From an uncultured Collinsella sp. (GTDB lineage: Bacteria; Actinomycetota; Coriobacteriia; Coriobacteriales; Coriobacteriaceae): DNA of 8,692 nt. Positions 1-6,511 of this stretch are shown piece after piece. How positions within the stretch are numbered: the first letter of the stretch is position 1; every line of letters begins with the position of its first letter. The notes under the pieces are model-generated. The model ran no database searches. It was not told the origin of the DNA and saw only the letters and a program-made list of their open reading frames with translations. Location: assembly GCA_900549215.1 (NCBI GenBank), contig URNJ01000067.1:1-8692 (forward strand). Reading direction: 5' to 3'. Position numbers and translations under genes: made by a program.

Positions 1-741
1 GATATCGATGCGATCGGGCACACCAGCGGTATCCTCGCCGCCCAAGCGCACGATCTGTCCGCGGCCCGACTCCTCATCGAGCCCTGCCAGGCCGCCAACC
101 TCGCAATAGCGCCCAAGCGATACCGTGGGCGTGTGACCGCTCACCACGACCGGGCCCTTGCCCTCGGCAGAAAGCAGTCCGGTCGGCACATCCCAATAGC
201 CGTGACGAATCCATAGCAGGTCATCGGACGACTGCACCGCGAGCATCTGCTGCAGCAGCTCGCGATCGGCACCCACCGCTCCGACGCCATCGGCACAATC
301 AACGCCATGCTCAAGCAAAAACGCGCGCGCCGCCTTCATCTCGATTCCAGCATGTACCAGCAGATACGGGCGCTCCTCGGTCTCGGCCACCGCGTAGAGC
401 GGCAGCGCGGCCATCCATCGCACGAGCTCCTCGTATGCCTCAAATTCCATGTCGTTGAGCTGCTCGCGCGTCGTCCAGCCACCGTTGATATCCCAGGTCT
501 CGGCATCGAGCGGATCCTGGCCAATGATGGCATCGAGCATGATCTGCTCGTGATTGCCCTTGAGCACGCGGGCGTTGGGCAGCGAGCGCACCAGTTTAAT
601 AACGCCGACCGGATCGGGCCCGCGATCAATCATGTCGCCCAGCACGTACAGCGTGTCGTCGGACGTCAACGAGATCTTAGACAGGGCCTCGTCAAGCGCA
701 CGCACGTGCCCGTGAGCATCAGATGTCACATAGATCGCCAT
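1..741 (-). CDS. PPP-type metallophosphoesterase (serine/threonine phosphatase-like), 3' end beyond window
   Basis: The reading frame is open to base 1, so 247 N-terminal residues are visible and the C-terminus is missing. The metal-binding motifs of calcineurin-like PPP phosphoesterases appear in order: SDAHGH with D8 and H10, GDMIDRG at 35-41, GNHE at 62-65, VHAG at 129-132 and SGHTP at 201-205. These residues normally hold two metal ions that activate water for phosphoester hydrolysis. There is no signal peptide or membrane segment, so it is cytoplasmic. The start is fixed by AAGGAG upstream of the ATG at 741-739. It is transcribed divergently from the antiporter. Members of the family act as protein phosphatases or as dinucleoside-tetraphosphate (ApaH-like) or PrpE-like hydrolases. 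The substrate cannot be read from this sequence. The family call is firm; the substrate is unknown. Confidence 0.93.
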   Translation of the reverse strand, partial: MAIYVTSDAHGHVRALDEALSKISLTSDDTLYVLGDMIDRGPDPVGVIKLVRSLPNARVLKGNHEQIMLDAIIGQDPLDAETWDINGGWTTREQLNDMEFEAYEELVRWMAALPLYAVAETEERPYLLVHAGIEMKAARAFLLEHGVDCADGVGAVGADRELLQQMLAVQSSDDLLWIRHGYWDVPTGLLSAEGKGPVVVSGHTPTVSLGRYCEVGGLAGLDEESGRGQIVRLGGEDTAGVPDRIDI

Positions 742-791
742 GGTACGCCTCTCCTTGCATTGCGGCCGAAGCCCGGCGCCGCAACTAAAAC

Positions 792-808
792 TTCAAGTTG
801 AACTTAAA
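792..808. promoter_or_regulatory. Operator-like palindrome in the phosphoesterase leader
   Basis: TTCAAGTT-G-AACTTAAA is an inverted repeat with one mismatched pair in eight. It partly overlaps a second repeat, AACTT-C-AAGTT at 789-799. It lies just downstream of the predicted start site of the minus-strand promoter, where a repressor could block transcription. The regulator is unknown. The AT-rich arms resemble MerR-family operators only loosely. Confidence 0.25.
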
Positions 809-816
809 CGTTACCC

Positions 817-845
817 ATTGTACTCCGTTGTAATAAAGCTGGAAA
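817..845 (-). promoter_or_regulatory. Putative sigma-70-type promoter of the metallophosphoesterase gene
   Basis: On the minus strand, TTTCCA (845-840) and TACAAT (822-817) are separated by exactly 17 bases. The -10 matches consensus at five of six positions and the -35 at four of six. Transcription would start near 810, about 70 bases before the ATG at 741. No experiment or homology supports it; it is a consensus match in the right place. Confidence 0.4.
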
Positions 846-865
846 GGGTTTCCGAGCAGAGGCAA

Positions 866-880
866 AGACGGCAGCCGTCT
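866..880. repeat. 15-bp perfect palindrome in the divergent intergenic region
   Basis: AGACGGC-A-GCCGTCT has two perfect 7-base arms around a single central base, in the 253-base gap between the phosphoesterase and the antiporter. It could be an operator for either divergent gene. It is a poor RNA hairpin because the loop is one base, and there is no T-tract, so a terminator is unlikely. I see no convincing promoter for the antiporter in this gap. Confidence 0.35.
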
Positions 881-994
881 ATGACGATATCGCGCACGCC
901 CGCAATCCAACCCCATAAACCCACCATCTTTGGGTACAAATAACCGCAGACAACTGACCGTGCCACGCCAACCACCCAGGAGCGGACACTCCCT

Positions 995-2628
995 ATGAAC
1001 CAGATTCTTCTCTTTATCGGCCTCGTCATTATTTTGTGCCTGACCATCAAACCCGTCGGCAAAAAGCTCCCCTTCCCCACCCTGCTCATCTTTATCGCGC
1101 TCGGCATGCTGTTGGGCGTCAACGGCCCGGCGCACATCGACTTTAGCGACTATGCGCTCACCGAAACCGTCTGCAGCACGGCGCTGCTGTTCATCATGTT
1201 CTACGGCGGCTTTAACACCAACATCGACCGCGCCAAGCCCGTCGCCGCGCCCGCGGTGTTGCTGAGCACGCTCGGCGTCGTCATCACCGCGGGCATCACC
1301 GGCATGTTCGCCCGCTTTGTGCTGGGCTTCGACTGGATCGGCGGCCTGCTGCTGGGATCGGTCGTGGCATCCACCGACGCGGCCAGCGTCTTTAGCGTGC
1401 TGCGCGAGCACAGCCTTTCGCTGAAGGGCGGCACCGACTCGCTGCTCGAGGTCGAATCGGGCTCCAACGACCCCGTCGCCTACATGCTCACCGCCGTGCT
1501 CGCCACACTCGCGGCCGGCGGCGACCTCAACATTCCCGCACTGCTGGCCAAGCAGATTATCCTGGGCGCGGGCCTGGGCCTTGCCATCGGCTGGGGGGGG
1601 GGGCGCCCGCATGAAAGCGGCCAGCATCTGCGGGCCGCCTGATTGAACGCGCGCACGCAACGGCCGAGGGCGCTCAGACCATCTTTTTGTTCGCCGTGGC
1701 CATCGTCGCCTACGCGCTGCCGAGCTACCTGGGGGGCAACGGATTTTTGGCCGTGTACCTGGCTGGCATTGTGCTGGGTGCGAGCGACATCATCGGCAAG
1801 GTCGAGATGGCGCACTTCTTTGACACCCTCACCGAGATGGCCGAGATGACGATCTTCTTCTTGCTCGGCCTGCTCGTAACGCCCGCACGCCTGCCGCAGA
1901 TGCTGCTGCCGGGCCTGGCGCTCATGGCGTTTATGCTCTTCGCGAGCCGCCCCATCGCCGTCGGCGTGCTCCTGGCGCCCTTTAAGACGAACCCCCGCCA
2001 GGTCGCGCTCGTAAGCTGGGCGGGCCTGCGCGGAGCAGCTTCGGTCGTCTTTAGTCTCTTTGCCGTGGTGGCCGGCGTTCCCGGCGGACACGACCTATTT
2101 GACCTGGTGTTTGTGATTGCTGTGTCGAGCATTGTGGTGCAAGGTTCGCTGCTGCCGGCGGTGGCGAAGAAGCTCGATATGATCGATGCGACCGGCGACG
2201 TGCGCCGCACCTTTAACGACTACCGCGACGAGGACGGCATGTCGTTCGTCAAGCTCAAGGTAGGCGCTGGACATCCGTTTGCCGGACGCTCGCTCGCGGA
2301 CATTGGCAGCGCCACAGATATGCTCGTGGTCCTGGTGCTGCGCGACGGGGCGCACCCGGTACTGCCCAACGGTGATACCGTCATCGAGGAAGGCGATCTG
2401 CTGGTGATGGCCGCCCCAACGTTTGAAGAGCGTGCCGAGGTTACGCTGCGCGAAGTCACCGTGACACCCCACGGTCGCCTAGCCGGCCAGCGCCTGCGCG
2501 ATGTACCGCAAGGCAAGCATCCGTTTATTGTGGTGATGCTCAAGCGCGACGGCCAAACGATCATTCCCGATGGCAACACCCTAATATACGCCGGCGACGA
2601 AGCCGTCATCGCCACACTAGCATCGTAG
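995..2628 (+). pseudogene. CPA1-family K+/H+ (NhaP2/CvrA-like) antiporter, disrupted by two frameshifts
   Basis: This gene would encode an inner-membrane cation/proton antiporter with two cytoplasmic regulatory TrkA-C domains. From 995 the first frame gives 203 normal residues of hydrophobic helices, including ASTDAASVF at 125-133 and ESGSNDP at 154-160, the acidic ion-site motifs of the family. It then runs through 11 G (1593-1603) into a stop at 1640-1642. The protein resumes in another frame from about 1633, with WAGLRGAASVVFSLF near residues 341-355 and TrkA-C domains near 417-475 and 488-543. Bases 1604-1632 fit the family only in the third frame (MKAASIC after A-R). All three frames hold stops here, so two separate single-base insertions are needed: one in the G run and one near GGG at 1632-1634. 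Removing both leaves 1632 bases, exactly 544 codons, close to the family length. AGGAG at 978-982 is the likely ribosome site. The defects may be real or sequencing errors. Confidence 0.88.
1593..1603 (+). repeat. Homopolymer run of 11 G inside the antiporter gene
   Basis: Eleven consecutive G follow CT at 1591-1592. Ten would keep the frame as G-W-G-G-G-A-R-M, matching what follows. Long G runs slip during replication and underlie phase variation in some bacteria. They are also where sequencing and assembly err most often. This sequence cannot decide between the two. Confidence 0.95.
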
Positions 2629-2724
2629 CCATCCCCACCCATAAGTTGCGGTGAAATAGGGACTGAATAGGCCTTCTAGCAGCCTAAACAATCCCTATTT
2701 CACCGCAACTTATTAAGGGGATGG
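2629..2724. repeat. 96-base imperfect palindrome between convergent genes; possible bidirectional terminator or dispersed element
   Basis: The core is a perfect 22-base inverted repeat, 2641-2662 against 2692-2713. Inside it the pairing continues for ten more positions with three mismatches (2663-2672 against 2682-2691), closing on the 9-base loop CTTCTAGCA. Outside it, CCATCCCC (2629-2636) pairs with GGGGATGG (2717-2724) across a small asymmetric bulge. It begins one base after the antiporter stop and ends 18 bases before the end of the convergent small gene, so either transcript would fold into a long hairpin. There is no T-tract, so it is not a classic intrinsic terminator. The length and near-perfect symmetry are more like a MITE- or REP-type mobile palindrome. 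Copy number elsewhere in the genome is not visible here. Confidence 0.85.
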
Positions 2725-2742
2725 GTTGAAGTTCAATCGCGA

Positions 2743-2967
2743 CTACCAGTCCTCGTCTGCGCCGTAGTCATCGTCCGCGTCGTCGCCGACGGCAAAGTCG
2801 CGGAGGTCGAGGCCTTCGCGTTCGGCTCGGGCTAGGAGCTCTAGGGGCGACTCGTCCTCGATATCCACTACGTCGAGCATGGTAGCGGGAAAGCCAACGC
2901 CCGCTGCACTCCCCGCACGGTCAAGCAGGCTCTCGCGCAGCCGATCTGCATCAACTTCGATCTTCAT
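2743..2967 (-). CDS. Small acidic protein of unknown function (74 aa)
   Basis: I do not recognise a named family. The protein starts MKIEVDADRLRESLL and ends in a very acidic tail, DDADDDYGADEDW. The middle is hydrophilic with alternating acidic and hydrophobic residues; there is no signal peptide, membrane segment or cysteine cluster. I chose the ATG at 2967 because TAGGAAG lies seven to eight bases upstream. The in-frame ATG at 3057 has no ribosome site and would add 30 residues of unrelated composition. The gene converges on the antiporter and diverges from the MazG-like gene. An acidic tail could suggest a protein- or DNA-mimicking role, but nothing supports that directly. It may be a conserved small protein of this bacterial group. 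Coding status is supported by the ribosome site and fit between neighbours. Confidence 0.75.
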   Translation of the reverse strand: MKIEVDADRLRESLLDRAGSAAGVGFPATMLDVVDIEDESPLELLARAEREGLDLRDFAVGDDADDDYGADEDW

Positions 2968-3020
2968 GGTGAAACTTCCTACCGACCAATCGCGACCGTA
3001 AAACCGCACGCCCCAAATGA

Positions 3021-3050
3021 TGTGCAATAAATCCCAGATACGGCCATAAT
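3021..3050 (+). promoter_or_regulatory. Possible promoter of the MazG-like/DUF2075 operon
   Basis: CATAAT at 3045-3050 matches the -10 consensus at five of six positions. TGTGCA at 3021-3026, 18 bases upstream, is a weak -35 with three of six. The region is AT-rich compared with its surroundings and lies in the divergent gap upstream of the ATG at 3084. The prediction is weak. Confidence 0.3.
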
Positions 3051-3066
3051 AAAACAATGAACATCA

Positions 3067-3074
3067 GGGGGGGG
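3067..3074 (+). promoter_or_regulatory. Run of 8 G serving as the Shine-Dalgarno sequence of the MazG-like gene
   Basis: Eight consecutive G end 9 bases before the ATG at 3084, at ribosome-site distance, and no AGGAGG-like sequence competes with them. Five G can pair with the anti-SD core CCUCC if one G-U pair is allowed. The run would lie in codons 4-6 if translation began at the ATG at 3057, but that ATG has no ribosome site. Length changes in the run would alter SD strength or spacing, not the frame from 3084. Confidence 0.5.
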
Positions 3075-3083
3075 TTACGGACG

Positions 3084-3440
3084 ATGGATAAGCTCGATGC
3101 CATGACGGAACAAGTCAGGGACTTTTGTGATGCACGCGACTGGCGCAAATATCACACGCCAAAAGAGCTTGCCATCGGCATGGCAACTGAGTCCTCCGAG
3201 CTCCTTCAGCTCTTTCGTTTTATGAGCGACGAACGCATTGCAGAAATGTTCGAAGAAACCGAGCAACGCCAAGCCATCGAAGACGAAGTCGCCGACACGC
3301 TCCTTTTCCTTCTGCGTTTCGCAGATTTAAATGAAATCGACCTACCAGCGGCGCTTTCGTTCAAGCTCAAACGCAATGGCGAGCGCTACCCTGTCGACGC
3401 ATCATCTGACGAATACAGAAAGGCGGACCACCATGAGTAA
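3084..3440 (+). CDS. MazG-like nucleotide pyrophosphohydrolase (118 aa)
   Basis: This is a small all-helical enzyme of the MazG/dCTP-pyrophosphatase superfamily, which splits (d)NTPs into monophosphate and pyrophosphate using Mg2+. The metal-binding signature E-x-x-E ... E-x-x-D is present as E36-S-S-E39 and E68-V-A-D71, spaced as in the family. Nearby are the conserved K27-E-L and the C-terminal KLKRNGERYP (94-103). The length is normal for single-domain members. I chose the ATG at 3084 (MDKLDAMTEQ) because homologues begin in this way and the G run lies at SD distance; the alternative ATG at 3057 adds nine residues. The stop codon overlaps the start of the next gene by 8 bases, so the two are translationally coupled. 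Related enzymes clean up abnormal nucleotides or deplete nucleotide pools under stress. Which nucleotide is used cannot be told. The family is firm. Confidence 0.92.
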   Translation: MDKLDAMTEQVRDFCDARDWRKYHTPKELAIGMATESSELLQLFRFMSDERIAEMFEETEQRQAIEDEVADTLLFLLRFADLNEIDLPAALSFKLKRNGERYPVDASSDEYRKADHHE

Positions 3441-5175
3441 CGAGTTCGCCCTTCGGCAATACACGCTCCCCCTGCCCCAGCCCTTCGAGACAAGCGAATC
3501 GCTGCAGGACTTTGGCACGCCAAAGCCAGGGTCGCACCACGACGAAAGCTGGCCTGTTCTCTACATCCTGACCAACAGCAAAAACAAAACGGCGTACATC
3601 GGTCAAACGACCAATTATCGACGCCGCATGAAGCAACACGCCGCAAACGTGGACAAAGACTTCGACCGTACCCTTCTGATTGACAATCCCACCTTCAACC
3701 AATCCGCAACGTTCGAGTTCGAGAATCGACTTATTGAACTGTTCTGCGCCGATGAAAAATACCAGGTCACCAATGCCAACAATGGCTATGCCCAGTTCGA
3801 TTATTTTGAGCGACCTCAGTATCGCCAGAAGTTCAGAGACCTCTGGACGAAGCTTCGCGAAGAGAACTATGCGATCCACCCCATCGAAGAGCTCGAGAAC
3901 ACTGACCTGTTCAAATTCTCGCCCTTCAAGACGCTCACGCCCGATCAATACGAAACGATTGAGGCGATTTACAGGCGGCTCGAGCAAGAGCATGAAGACA
4001 TTAAACACGGCGGTCCCAAGAAAGAGCGTGTAACCGTCGTGAACGGCGCGCCGGGAACAGGCAAAACAATCCTCGCCATCAGTCTCATGTTCAAAATCAA
4101 AAATGAGCCCAACCTTTCCGGCCTGCGGGTCGGCTTCGTGACGCCCATGGAGTCTCTGAGCAAAACGCTCAAAAAACTCACGCACTTCCTCCCCGGGCTA
4201 AAGCCCGGCGACATCCTGAGCCCCAGCGACGTCACAAAAAACGATCGGTATGACATCTTGCTTGTCGACGAGGCGCACCGACTGGGAAACTACTTGACCG
4301 CCGGCGCCGGCATCGGAGCTTTCTACAACACATGCGAACGACTCAACTTGCCGCGCACGAGTAACCAGGTGGATTGGATTTTCAAATGCTGCGACAAGGC
4401 GTACCTGTTCTATGACCCCAAACAGCAAGTCCGCGCATCGGGACTCAACCGAGATGGCCTTGAGCAGCGACTCAACCAACTCGAAGAAGCTGGCATCGAG
4501 ACCGAAGAATTCAACTTGAGTACCCAAATGCGTGTGCGTGGCGGCGATGAGTACCTCGATTTCGTCTACGACCTGCTTGATAACAAAGCGTACATGCATG
4601 CCGGCATGAAGTTTGATGAGCTCTTCGCCTCTCAGCCTTACGACTCGCAAGCCGGCGATCCTGACAGTGATATCCCCAGGTACCAGTTTGGCATAGTCGA
4701 CCGGTTTGAAGATTTCTGCTCCCTACAGCAGGCCAAAGAAAAAGAAGTTGGGCTGTCCCGTATGACAGCCGGTTTTGCTTGGAAATGGGAAAGCAAGAGC
4801 AATAAAGATGCGTTCGATATCGTCATCGAGGGCATTCCCAAACGCTGGAACTCGACCCAGAAGGATTGGGTTAACTCCGCCAACGCCGTCAGCGAAGTCG
4901 GATGCATTCATACGGTACAAGGCTACGATCTCAACTACGGATTCGTAATTCTGGGTCCCGACATTTACTACGATTCGGACAAAGATGCAGTCTACGTCAA
5001 CAGAGCGAACTTCAAAGATGCCGTTGCCAAGAAAAAGGCAAGCGACGATGATCTGCAAAAGATTATCGTCAACGCCTACTACGTCCTCATGACGCGCGGC
5101 ATGCTAGGAACGTATCTCTATGTGTGCAACCCCGCGCTCAAAGAGTACCTTTCACGGTATATCCCGGTGGTATAG
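3433..5175 (+). CDS. GIY-YIG nuclease fused to DUF2075 helicase-like ATPase (580 aa)
   Basis: The N-terminal 110 residues look like a GIY-YIG endonuclease: LYILT at 43-47 in the GIY position, AYIGQT at 54-59, arginines 63-65 and the catalytic-type glutamate E97 in ENRLI. From about 165 follows a DUF2075 (COG3410) P-loop domain of superfamily 1 helicase type. It has Walker A GAPGTGKT at 205-212, Walker B LLVDEAH at 276-282, LFYDPKQQ at 325-332, STQMRVRGG at 363-371, HTVQGYDLNYG at 493-503 and VLMTRG at 551-556. All the key residues are present, so both parts appear active. The ATG at 3433 overlaps the upstream stop (ATGAGTAA), with AAAGGCGG before it. A longer frame from 3331 exists but overlaps the upstream gene throughout. 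No membrane segment is seen. The product probably cuts or remodels nucleic acid using ATP, with the MazG-like protein as partner; a defence role is inferred. GC is lower than in the flanking genes. Confidence 0.93.
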   Translation: MSNEFALRQYTLPLPQPFETSESLQDFGTPKPGSHHDESWPVLYILTNSKNKTAYIGQTTNYRRRMKQHAANVDKDFDRTLLIDNPTFNQSATFEFENRLIELFCADEKYQVTNANNGYAQFDYFERPQYRQKFRDLWTKLREENYAIHPIEELENTDLFKFSPFKTLTPDQYETIEAIYRRLEQEHEDIKHGGPKKERVTVVNGAPGTGKTILAISLMFKIKNEPNLSGLRVGFVTPMESLSKTLKKLTHFLPGLKPGDILSPSDVTKNDRYDILLVDEAHRLGNYLTAGAGIGAFYNTCERLNLPRTSNQVDWIFKCCDKAYLFYDPKQQVRASGLNRDGLEQRLNQLEEAGIETEEFNLSTQMRVRGGDEYLDFVYDLLDNKAYMHAGMKFDELFASQPYDSQAGDPDSDIPRYQFGIVDRFEDFCSLQQAKEKEVGLSRMTAGFAWKWESKSNKDAFDIVIEGIPKRWNSTQKDWVNSANAVSEVGCIHTVQGYDLNYGFVILGPDIYYDSDKDAVYVNRANFKDAVAKKKASDDDLQKIIVNAYYVLMTRGMLGTYLYVCNPALKEYLSRYIPVV

Positions 5176-5180
5176 ACCTA

Positions 5181-5253
5181 GCGACCGCGCTCCTCCATGT
5201 AACCATCCTGTAAATCATAGTGGCGCACTCGGGTTTTGCTGTGATGCGGTCGC
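5181..5253 (+). repeat. Spaced 8-base inverted repeat in the DUF2075-serC gap
   Basis: GCGACCGC (5181-5188) and GCGGTCGC (5246-5253) are exact reverse complements 57 bases apart, six bases after the DUF2075 stop and 64 before serC. They could pair to form a large stem-loop in the transcript. No T-tract follows, so this is not an ordinary terminator. An 8-base match at this spacing in GC-rich DNA could be chance. Confidence 0.3.
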
Positions 5254-5269
5254 GCCTGACGCTGCACTG

Positions 5270-5278
5270 TGCTAAAGT
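5270..5278 (+). promoter_or_regulatory. Possible extended -10 promoter of serC
   Basis: TGCTAAAGT at 5270-5278 fits the extended -10 pattern TG-n-TAnnnT. No acceptable -35 lies 16-18 bases upstream, which is tolerated by extended -10 promoters. It sits 39 bases before the serC start codon, leaving a leader of about 32 bases. The prediction is moderate to weak. Confidence 0.35.
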
Positions 5279-5317
5279 ATCCCGAACGTTCAAACGACTA
5301 CGAGGGGGAACTAGAAG

Positions 5318-6442
5318 ATGGCACGTGTGCACAACTTCTCAGCTGGCCCGGCAGCGCTGCCCACAAGCGTGCTCGCCGAGATCGCCGACGAGATGATGGA
5401 CTACCGCGGTTGCGGCATGTCCGTGCTCGAGATGAGCCATCGATCTAGCATGTACCAGCAGATCATCGACGACGCCGAGGCAACCCTGCGTCGCCTGCTG
5501 AGCATCCCCGACAACTACCGTGTCCTGTTTTTGCAGGGCGGCGCCACGCTGCAGTTTGCGGGCATCCCCATGAACCTCATGCGCCGCGGCCGCGCCGGCT
5601 ACATCGTGACCGGCAACTTTGCCAACAAGGCATACAAGGAGGCCGCCAAGTACGGCGAGGCCGTGCTGCTCGCGAGCTCCGAGGACACCAACTTCGACCG
5701 CATCCCCGACATGGCCGACATCAACGCGCGCATTGCCGCCGAGGCCGCGAGCGACGGGCTCGACTACGTTTACATCTGCCAGAACAACACCATCTTTGGC
5801 ACCATGTACCACGAGCTGCCCGCTTGCGGCGACGTACCGCTGGTCGCAGATGTCTCGAGCTGCTTTCTGTCGCAGCCGCTCGATGTTGAGCGCTACGGGC
5901 TCATCTACGCCGGCGCGCAGAAAAACGCCGGCGCCGCGGGCGTGACCGTGGTTATCGTGCGCGACGCCCTCATCGCCGACGGCCCCGCCTTTGCGCGGGC
6001 GCCGCAGTACATGGACCTTAAGACCCAGGCCGCCAAGGGCTCCATGCTCAACACGCCCAACACCTTTGGCATCTACGTGTGCGGCAAGGTGTTCCGGTGG
6101 GTCGAGGAGACCGGCGGACTTGCCGCCATGGCCGAGCGCAACTGGGCCAAGGCCAACCTGCTCTATGACCTGCTCGAGCACAGTGTGCTGTTCCATGGCA
6201 CCACGCAGGCCGACAGCCGCTCCATCGCCAACGTCACCTTCCGCACCGGCGACGCCGAACTCGACGCGGCCTTTGTCGCAGGCGCGGCCGAGCACCAGAT
6301 TCAAAACGTCAAGGGCCATCGTCTGGTAGGCGGCATGCGCGCCAGCGTCTACAACGCCGTAACCATGGAAGACGTGCAGGCACTGGCCTCGTACATGAAG
6401 GACTTCGAAACGCAGCGTAGTTTGAGCCCTCGATCTAACTAG
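5318..6442 (+). CDS. serC: Phosphoserine aminotransferase
   Basis: SerC is a cytoplasmic PLP enzyme that transfers an amino group from glutamate to 3-phosphohydroxypyruvate, giving phosphoserine, the second step of serine synthesis. The full-length 374-residue protein opens with the family N-terminus HNFSAGPAALP. It shows QGGATLQF at 73-80 for cofactor phosphate binding, VADVSSCF at 177-184 with the pyridine-binding D178, the Schiff-base lysine K202 in GAQKN, NTPNTF at 245-250 and GHRLVGGMRASVYNA at 333-347. Nothing essential is missing. GAGGGGG at 5302-5308 lies 9 bases before the ATG. The serA-type gene follows 69 bases later on the same strand, so the pair is very likely an operon. The short tail after residue 365 is not conserved in the family. 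Codon use is strongly GC-rich, unlike the preceding operon. Confidence 0.97.
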   Translation: MARVHNFSAGPAALPTSVLAEIADEMMDYRGCGMSVLEMSHRSSMYQQIIDDAEATLRRLLSIPDNYRVLFLQGGATLQFAGIPMNLMRRGRAGYIVTGNFANKAYKEAAKYGEAVLLASSEDTNFDRIPDMADINARIAAEAASDGLDYVYICQNNTIFGTMYHELPACGDVPLVADVSSCFLSQPLDVERYGLIYAGAQKNAGAAGVTVVIVRDALIADGPAFARAPQYMDLKTQAAKGSMLNTPNTFGIYVCGKVFRWVEETGGLAAMAERNWAKANLLYDLLEHSVLFHGTTQADSRSIANVTFRTGDAELDAAFVAGAAEHQIQNVKGHRLVGGMRASVYNAVTMEDVQALASYMKDFETQRSLSPRSN

Positions 6443-6458
6443 CCCGCAACGCGCGGGC
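6442..6458 (+). other. Small hairpin between serC and serA
   Basis: GCCCGC (6442-6447) pairs with GCGGGC (6453-6458) around the loop AACGC, starting at the last base of the serC stop codon. No T-tract follows. It may protect the serC 3' end or fine-tune the ratio of the two products rather than end transcription. Confidence 0.35.
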
Positions 6459-6511
6459 CGACCAGCCACTTCAAACCACCTGTTTAAACCAAACCTGCTA
6501 AGGAGTTTTTC

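Noticed and set aside
349..365. 17-base exact match AGCATGTACCAGCAGAT between 349-365 and 5447-5463
   Set aside because: One copy is antisense to the conserved LLVHAG-encoding region and the other encodes SMYQQI in serC. Both are explained by coding constraint, the flanks do not match, and no repeat boundary is seen.
307..801. Plus-strand open frame over the metallophosphoesterase
   Set aside because: The minus-strand frame carries all the phosphoesterase motifs in order, while this one is rich in Arg and His with no motif.
3331..3432. Longer start for the DUF2075 protein, adding 34 residues
   Set aside because: It would lie wholly inside the MazG-like gene and has no ribosome site. The ATG at 3433 has one and overlaps the stop codon in the usual coupled manner.
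4168..4208. A-rich stretch CTCAAAAAACTC followed by the hairpin CCGGGCTAAAGCCCGG, resembling a -1 frameshift signal
   Set aside because: The heptamer A-AAA-AAC is not in the phase needed for slippage (the codons are AAA AAA), and the zero-frame protein continues correctly. The hairpin follows from coding PGLKPG.
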